Shown: positions 59,796 to 64,000 of the stretch, in pieces
How positions within the stretch are numbered: position 1 is the stretch's first letter
How the letters are laid out: each line of letters begins with the position of its first letter
Assembly: GCF_018476525.1 (NCBI RefSeq)
Contig: NZ_JAHCST010000013.1
Coordinates: 1 to 64,000, forward strand
Source: Acrocarpospora catenulata
Lineage (GTDB): Bacteria; Actinomycetota; Actinomycetes; Streptosporangiales; Streptosporangiaceae
Direction of reading: 5' to 3'
DNA: 64,000 nt
Notes under the pieces: generated by a model
Databases searched by the model: none
What the model was told of the DNA's origin: nothing
Seen by the model: only the letters and a program-made list of their open reading frames with translations
Made by a program: the position numbers and the translations under genes

Positions 59796-60677
59796 ATGCG
59801 CGCCCCAGAGAAACTCCTGCTCCGCCTGGAATGGCGGGTCGTCCGCCGTCTCGACGGGCGGCTTCAGGGCGGCCACCGTACGGTGCACCGAGGGGCGGGG
59901 ACCGACTTCGCCGGGCTGCGCGCCTACGTGGAGGGCGACGACGCGCGCCACATCGACTGGAACGTCACCGCCCGGCTGAACGAGCCACACCTCAGGCAGT
60001 TCAACGAGGACCGCGAGATGACGGTCTGGCTGGTGCTTGACCGGTCGGCGTCGATGGCGGCGGGGCGGCCGGGACGCGGTAAGCACGAGGTCCTCGCCGA
60101 ACTCGCGCTCGTCCTCGCCCGGCTGTTCTGCCGCGGCGGGAACCGCGTCGGCGCCCTGCTCTTCGACACGGGCGTGCTGCGGGTCGTGCCACCCGGCACC
60201 GAGCGCAGGCACGTGCTGCGCATCGGCGCCGAGCTGGACCGCACAGCCGCTGCGAACAGCGGCCAGACGACCGATCTGGCCGCGATGCTCGACGCGGTCG
60301 CGCGCCTCGCCCGCCGCCGCAGCCTGATCGTGGTCGTCTCCGACTTCATCGGCGACGGCGACTGGGAACACTCGCTGCTGCGCCTGGCGCGACGGCACGA
60401 GGTCGTCGCCCTCCGCATCGCGGACACCACAGACGACGAACTGCCGGAGGCCGGGCTCATCGTGGTGGAGGACGCGGAGACCGGCGAGCAGCTCATCGTC
60501 GATTCCGGCGATCCGCTGTTCCGGGTCCGCTTCCGTGCGGCCGTCGACGCACGCGAGGCCCGGCTGACGGACGGCATGCGCGAGGCAGGGGTGCCGGTCC
60601 ACCGCATAGACACCGATCGCGATCTCGCCGAGTCGCTCGTCGAGGTCGTCGCCCGGACCCGGGACCGGCGCGCGTGA
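59796..60677 (+). CDS. DUF58 domain protein
   Basis: This 293-residue protein has the DUF58 core GTDFAGLRAYVEGDDARHID, WNVTARLNEPHLRQFNEDRE, and a VWA-like fold with LVLDRSASMAAG (MIDAS DxSxS). SLIVVVSDFIGDGDWEHSLL is another family stretch. It links MoxR to VWA partners in these operons. The ATG at 59796 is four bases after the MoxR stop. Confidence 0.9.
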   Translation: MRAPEKLLLRLEWRVVRRLDGRLQGGHRTVHRGAGTDFAGLRAYVEGDDARHIDWNVTARLNEPHLRQFNEDREMTVWLVLDRSASMAAGRPGRGKHEVLAELALVLARLFCRGGNRVGALLFDTGVLRVVPPGTERRHVLRIGAELDRTAAANSGQTTDLAAMLDAVARLARRRSLIVVVSDFIGDGDWEHSLLRLARRHEVVALRIADTTDDELPEAGLIVVEDAETGEQLIVDSGDPLFRVRFRAAVDAREARLTDGMREAGVPVHRIDTDRDLAESLVEVVARTRDRRA

Positions 60678-61615
60678 ACCTCTATCTTCTCGCCTTCGGT
60701 CTGCTCGTCACCGCCGCGCTCGCCGCCACGGCCGTCGTCTTCGCACGCCGCCGGTCGGCCGCGTGGGCCGCCGCCGGGATCACCGCGCCGAACCGTCGCC
60801 GTACGCAGCTGGGCACCGGGTTCACCATCGGCGGCCTCGCGGTTCTCGCGATCGCCGTCGCCGGTCCGACCGCGTCCGTACCCGTGCCACGGGCCTCGGG
60901 TACGGTCATTCTGGCCATGGACGTCTCCGCGAGCATGGGCGCCGACGACATCGCTCCCACCCGGCTCGCGGCCGCGCAGCAGGCGGCCCGGTCGTTCATC
61001 CAGGCGCAGCCGGGCAGCGTCGACATCGGCGTCGTCGCGTTCGAGCGGGGTGCGCTCACCACCGCGCGGCCGGACGCCGACCACTCCGCCGCCCTGGCGG
61101 CGATCGATCGCCTGAAGGTCACCGGCGGCACCTCGCTGGGGAGCGCCATCATCGCCTCACTCTCCGCGATCACCGGCGAGAAGGTCGCCATCGGACGCGA
61201 CGGCACCGCCCCTGACATCGGGTACTGGCCGTCGGCGACCATCGTGATGTTCTCCGACGGCCAGGACCTGGGCGGGAACCTCGACAGCGCCGTGGCGGTG
61301 GCCCAGCAGGCGGGGGTGCGCGTCCACACCGTCGGCATCGGCACCACCGCCGGGACCGCGGTGAAGGTGGACGGATACCGCCTGCGGAGCGCGCTCGACG
61401 AGGACGCGCTCAAATCGATCGCGCAGGCCACCCGGGGCACGTACTATCCCGGCTCCGACACTGGCCGGCTCGACGGGATCGCCTCGACGATCGATCTGCG
61501 GCTCACCGTCAGCGACGAACCGCTGCCCCTCGCGGGCGCGTTCATCGCAGTCGCCCTCGCCCTGCTCACCGTGGGGTCGGCGCTCACCGTCTTCCGGACC
61601 GGGCGGGTGGTCTGA
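60674..61615 (+). CDS. VWA-domain membrane protein (BatA-like), first
   Basis: This 313-residue protein has two N-terminal helices, a VWA domain with MIDAS MDVSASMGADD and TGGTSLGSAI, VMFSDGQDLGG, and a C-terminal helix. It would sit in the membrane with the VWA domain outside. The GTG start overlaps the DUF58 stop as GTGA. Confidence 0.9.
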   Translation: MNLYLLAFGLLVTAALAATAVVFARRRSAAWAAAGITAPNRRRTQLGTGFTIGGLAVLAIAVAGPTASVPVPRASGTVILAMDVSASMGADDIAPTRLAAAQQAARSFIQAQPGSVDIGVVAFERGALTTARPDADHSAALAAIDRLKVTGGTSLGSAIIASLSAITGEKVAIGRDGTAPDIGYWPSATIVMFSDGQDLGGNLDSAVAVAQQAGVRVHTVGIGTTAGTAVKVDGYRLRSALDEDALKSIAQATRGTYYPGSDTGRLDGIASTIDLRLTVSDEPLPLAGAFIAVALALLTVGSALTVFRTGRVV

Positions 61616-62665
61616 ATGTCCTTCACCTGGCCCTGGGCGCTGCTCGCCCTCCTGGCCGCCCCGCTGGTGTTCGCGATCTGGTGGCTGACGCGGCGGCGAC
61701 GGCGGCGCGCCGCGATCCGGGTCACCTCAGTGGCGCTGGTCCGGGTGGCGCTGCCCGGACGCGTCCGCTGGCGGCGCTGGATCCCGGCGGCGCTGCTCGC
61801 GGCAGGGCTCGCCGTGCTCGGTTTTGGCGCCGCGCGTCCGCAGGCGACCGTACCGGTCCCGATGACCTCGGCGACGATCCTGCTCTCCCTCGACATCTCG
61901 GGCTCCATGTGCTCCACCGACGTGGACCCGAACCGCATCACCGCCGCCACGGAAGCCGCCGCGGACTTCATCAGGTCCCAGCAAGGCGGACCGCGCATCG
62001 GCCTGGTCACCTTCGCGGGCAACGCGGGCCTCCTCGTCCCCCCGACCGATGACACGCAGACGCTGCTCGACGGCCTTGAGGGCCTGGTCACCTCCCGTGG
62101 CACCGCGATCGGCCAGGCCATCCTCACCTCGCTCGACGCCATCGCGGAGGTCGATCCCTCGGTCGCCGCGACCGGTGCCGAGCCCGCGGACCGTGGCGAG
62201 GGTTATGCGAGCAGCGCGATCGTCGTGCTCACCGACGGCGCCAACACCCAAGGCGTCGACCCGCAGACTGCCGCCCAGGAAGCCGCTCTCCGCCGCGTAC
62301 GGGTCTTCACCATCGGGTTCGGCACCACCACACCCGCGCCCATGGTGTGCGACAACACGCAGTTCGACGGCGGCTTCGGTTTTCCCGGCCGCGGCGGCTT
62401 CGACAGGGGGCGCGGCCGGCTGGCCATCGACGAGGACGCGCTCCAGCAGGTCGCCGACACCACCGGAGGCTCGTACTACCGCGCACAGAACGCCGACCAA
62501 CTCCAAGAGGCCCTGGCCAAACTCCCAGGCACGTTCACCGTCGTCCACGAGCAGGTCGACATCGCCACCTGGTTCGCCGCCGGCGGCGGCCTCCTCATCG
62601 CAACCGCCGTCACCCTCTCACTCTGGTGGAACAACCGGCCCTCCGGGGGAATCAGGAGTCGCTGA
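61616..62665 (+). CDS. VWA-domain membrane protein (BatA-like), second
   Basis: This 349-residue protein has the same layout as the preceding one: two N-terminal helices, MIDAS LDISGSMCSTD and SRGTAIGQAI, VLTDGANTQGVD, and a C-terminal helix (TWFAAGGGLLIATAVTLSLW). A glycine-rich insert (GGFGFPGRGGFDRGRG) is unusual. The ATG directly follows the stop of the first VWA gene. Stretch 62666-62837 has no gene I can support. Confidence 0.9.
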   Translation: MSFTWPWALLALLAAPLVFAIWWLTRRRRRRAAIRVTSVALVRVALPGRVRWRRWIPAALLAAGLAVLGFGAARPQATVPVPMTSATILLSLDISGSMCSTDVDPNRITAATEAAADFIRSQQGGPRIGLVTFAGNAGLLVPPTDDTQTLLDGLEGLVTSRGTAIGQAILTSLDAIAEVDPSVAATGAEPADRGEGYASSAIVVLTDGANTQGVDPQTAAQEAALRRVRVFTIGFGTTTPAPMVCDNTQFDGGFGFPGRGGFDRGRGRLAIDEDALQQVADTTGGSYYRAQNADQLQEALAKLPGTFTVVHEQVDIATWFAAGGGLLIATAVTLSLWWNNRPSGGIRSR

Positions 62666-62837
62666 CCTGGGCGCTATCAACTGGACCGGCATCGAACCAA
62701 CGGTGCTGAACGACATTCAAAGTGATGGCGCGGTCCAAGGCCAGCGCGGTGCGTTCCACGGGAACGCAGCCCAAGCTGATGATTGGGACAAGCTGCTTCG
62801 GGGCCAGACCGGCCGAGGAAGGCTATGCCTCAACGGG

Positions 62838-64000
62838 CTACGCGGGTAGCTCCCAGCTCGGGCCGTCAGGGTGATCCAGCCACAGCCGCGTCCCCGCGGG
62901 ATCGATACTCAGGCCGAATCGCTCGTATCCGGGGCTGCCCAGCGTGAGCCATTCGAGATAGGCGGCAGACACCTCGTCCCAGAGCCGCCGTCGGCCGTAC
63001 TGCGTCACCCGGCACTCGGCGGCTCCCGGGGCGTGGTCGCAGGCCGCCCAAGAGCCTTCGGCGGTGTGGTCGTCCAGTTCGTACAGCAGCACCGAGTACT
63101 CGGAGTCTTCGATGATGTCGTGCCAGGCGACGTGGGGAGCCAGCGCGGCGCACAGCAGGCGCGCGCCCACGGCCGCTTCCCCAATGGTGCGTGGATTGAC
63201 AGCGGTCGTCGATTGCTCCGCCATCTTGTGGCAGTGGCTGCTCCATCGCTGGTTGTACCGCTGCTCGCGCAGCATCATGTAGTCGGCCCTCCCGTGGAAG
63301 CGCCCGATCGCTGTGGCCTCGTCCAGCACCGTGAGGCGCAGCCGGTAGCCGATGCGTCCGTTACCGTGCCAGGGCATCACGATGGTCCCTCCCGGCCGGG
63401 TCTGCTCGATCCAGGCCAGGGGAATCTGCGACACGCCCGCGGTGACGTGGACGCCGTCGAACGGGGCCCGTTCGGGGCAGCCCTTGACGCCGTCGCCGAC
63501 GACCAGATGCGGGCTGAATCCGGCGGCGCGGAGATTGGCCTCGGCCTGGGCCGCCACCTGCTGGTCTACCTCGATGCTGGTGACGCCGTCCTGCCCGACC
63601 GCCCACGACAGCAGGGCAGCTGTCCAGCCGGACCCGGTTCCGATCTCCAGAACACGGTCACCTTCCCGCGGATTCAGCAGCTCCAGGAAGGGGAACACGA
63701 TGCCGGGAGCCGACACCGAGGAGGAGAAGACCCCTTTCCCGCTAGCCGGGTCGCCCGATCCGTCGTCGGTCTGGATAACTATGGAGGTGTCGGAGTAGAT
63801 CGCCGCCCACCAGGCCGCAGGGGTGTCGTGGACGTCGAACCGTCCCCTGGGCGCGTCGGCGTGGTTCGCCGAGAACCAGGCAGCCGAAGGTGCGAACCGA
63901 TGCCGGGGCACCTCACGTAGTGCCCGCTCCCACCGGGGCTCGGTGATCGAGCCTCGGGCTCGTAGATGGCCGGACAGCCAGGCGGTCAATCCCTCGACCG
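62838..64000 (-). CDS. PIMT-like methyltransferase, RiPP-cluster type (partial)
   Basis: At least 383 residues are in the window; the frame stays open to the right edge (VEGLTAWLSGHLRARGS), so the true start is outside. The SAM domain is PIMT-like: NPREGDRVLEIGTGSGWTAA, VTSIEVDQQVAAQAEANLRA, VVGDGVKGCPERAPFDGVHV and RPGGTIVMPW. An N-terminal part (SAAWFSANHADAPRGRFDVH, IQTDDGSGDPASGKGVFSSS) and a long C-terminal domain are as in methyltransferases of actinobacterial ATP-grasp or FxLD peptide systems, which form aspartate esters or aspartimides. The precursor peptide and maturase would be upstream, to the right of the window. That assignment is from family knowledge and needs the neighbouring sequence. 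Confidence 0.75.
   Translation of the reverse strand, partial: VEGLTAWLSGHLRARGSITEPRWERALREVPRHRFAPSAAWFSANHADAPRGRFDVHDTPAAWWAAIYSDTSIVIQTDDGSGDPASGKGVFSSSVSAPGIVFPFLELLNPREGDRVLEIGTGSGWTAALLSWAVGQDGVTSIEVDQQVAAQAEANLRAAGFSPHLVVGDGVKGCPERAPFDGVHVTAGVSQIPLAWIEQTRPGGTIVMPWHGNGRIGYRLRLTVLDEATAIGRFHGRADYMMLREQRYNQRWSSHCHKMAEQSTTAVNPRTIGEAAVGARLLCAALAPHVAWHDIIEDSEYSVLLYELDDHTAEGSWAACDHAPGAAECRVTQYGRRRLWDEVSAAYLEWLTLGSPGYERFGLSIDPAGTRLWLDHPDGPSWELPA

Noticed and set aside
62666-62837. Possible transposase trace after the VWA operon
   Set aside because: Only short frames are present, with no terminal repeats or motif that I can identify.

Overview
The window is high-GC actinobacterial DNA. Gene content points to the Streptosporangiaceae (Nonomuraea, Streptosporangium or Microbispora relatives): an SsgB-type sporulation protein, a DosR-like dormancy two-component system with its palindromic boxes, a mycothiol-type DinB protein, GTG starts and many 1-4 base stop/start overlaps. 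The genus is inferred from family knowledge, not from a search.

Layout. 0.1-0.6 kb: tRNA-Val(CAC) with a strong terminator and an orphan HicB-like antitoxin. 0.6-2.3 kb: a secreted DUF305/beta-propeller protein. 2.6-12.0 kb: an arsenic island with arsO, a deleted MFS exporter, three arsR genes, an aquaglyceroporin, arsC and an arsM-arsN fusion whose methyltransferase half is deleted. It is interrupted by an orphan oligopeptide-binding lipoprotein and an S9 peptidase. 12.2-15.8 kb: DosR/DosS-like regulators, a PPOX flavoprotein and a universal stress protein with DosR-like boxes. 16.4-22.5 kb: core-like genes (ssgB, an LVIVD lipoprotein, a DinB-type protein, pabC, pabB, hutH).

22.6-32.2 kb is the accessory region. 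It starts at tRNA-Gly and tRNA-Val(GAC), with the decayed 3' half of a tyrosine integrase just downstream. It then holds gene relics (acyl-CoA ligase, nSTAND ATPase, repeat protein, TPR protein, DUF6461), a CBM2/FnIII secreted protein, a HTH-STAND ATPase with tandem helical repeats split by one frameshift, and a 183-bp MITE-like element flanked by TA. It reads as an old conflict- or defence-type island at a tRNA locus that has lost function piece by piece.

32.2-44.1 kb is one tightly coupled minus-strand operon of ten genes: Liv-type binding protein, acyl-CoA dehydrogenase, LivHMGF transporter, enoyl-CoA hydratase, two adenylate-forming CoA ligases and, last, a PucR-type regulator. Together they would import a carboxylic acid, activate it as a CoA thioester and start beta-oxidation. 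The substrate is not evident.

44.5-53.8 kb carries secreted and membrane proteins: a HEYGH metalloprotease behind a LacI-type operator, a metallopeptidase-like protein that has lost its zinc motif, an RCC1-repeat protein, a TPR membrane protein and a GAF-domain protein. 53.8-56.3 kb: an ArsR/SmtB metal sensor divergent from a P1B-4-type metal ATPase. 56.3-57.9 kb: a TetR/SDR divergent pair with twin operators. 58.0-62.7 kb: an HtrA-like protease with a MoxR-DUF58-VWA-VWA chaperone operon. The right edge cuts a PIMT-like methyltransferase of the kind found in peptide natural-product clusters, so a RiPP cluster may begin just outside.
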